Shown here: positions 6,745 through 6,758 of the stretch, one piece after another
Layout of the letters: every line of letters starts with the position of its first letter
Numbering within the stretch: position 1 is the stretch's first letter
NCBI GenBank assembly: GCA_027449005.1
Contig: DAIDML010000098.1
Span: 1-6,758 of the forward strand
From: Erysipelotrichaceae bacterium
GTDB taxonomy: Bacteria > Bacillota_I > Bacilli_A > Erysipelotrichales > Erysipelotrichaceae
Direction of reading: 5' to 3'
Length of the DNA: 6,758 bases
Translations under genes and position numbers: made by a program
The notes under the pieces: generated by a model
Told to the model about the DNA's origin: nothing
What the model saw: only the letters and a program-made list of their open reading frames with translations
Database searches by the model: none

Positions 6745-6758
6745 ATGAGTCAACGACC
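6745..6758 (+). CDS. Start of an unidentified gene (partial)
   Basis: ATG 6745 has AAGGAG (6734-6739) 5 bases upstream and begins MSQR before the window ends. Four residues are too few to name the product. In related genomes divIC is often followed by an S1-domain RNA-binding protein (yabR) or tilS, but nothing here decides between them. It follows the divIC terminator with no clear promoter in between. Confidence 0.6.

Noticed and set aside
6729..6758. Alternative start ATG 6729 for the last gene
   Set aside because: It is in another frame and follows only the terminator T tail without an SD. ATG 6745 has AAGGAG at good spacing.
1..6758. CRISPR, tRNA, rRNA, insertion sequence or phage attachment features
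   Set aside because: No spaced repeats, tRNA-like folds, transposase genes or flanking duplications are visible. The window is filled by core genes with gaps under about 110 bases.

Overview
The window is a compact stretch of chromosomal core genes, all on the + strand, from a low-GC Gram-positive bacterium. The genes and their order are typical of the replication-origin region of Firmicutes. TGA is a stop codon (it ends pth, mfd and the rqcP frame) and all visible Trp codons are TGG, so this is not a code-4 mycoplasma. No sporulation genes of the Bacillus yab cluster lie between mfd, rqcP and divIC. A non-sporulating Bacillota lineage such as Erysipelotrichia would fit, but that placement is a guess from gene order and style, not proven.

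Layout. Positions 1-102 hold a strong sigma-A-type promoter and the leader of rpmH. Next come rpmH (ribosomal protein L34), an intrinsic terminator in the short gap, rnpA (RNase P protein), yidC (lipoprotein membrane insertase) and jag/khpB (Jag-N/KH/R3H RNA-binding protein). A terminator overlaps the jag stop codon. A second block starts with pth (peptidyl-tRNA hydrolase), which overlaps mfd (transcription-repair coupling factor) by ATGA. The mfd end overlaps rqcP (S4-domain ribosome quality-control factor). The rqcP frame is broken by one extra base in an A8 run. Then come divIC (FtsB/DivIC septum protein), a terminator, and the first 14 bases of another gene.

Functionally, the first block makes a ribosomal protein, the RNase P protein subunit, the insertase for membrane proteins and an RNA-binding protein. 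The second block deals with stalled machines: Pth recycles peptidyl-tRNA, Mfd clears stalled RNA polymerase and RqcP acts on split ribosomes carrying nascent chains. It ends with a division protein.

There is no convincing undescribed system here. The items most worth a second look are: the single-base rqcP frameshift at A8; the pattern of start sites, in which genes following a terminator or gap have a -10-like box just before the start codon or no usable Shine-Dalgarno (SD) site; the terminator between rpmH and rnpA; the direct joining of two gene blocks that lie on opposite sides of oriC in Bacillus subtilis; and substitutions at conserved sites of YidC (Arg to Lys) and Pth (His-Asn to Gln-Lys). 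No gap longer than about 100 bases lacks a gene.
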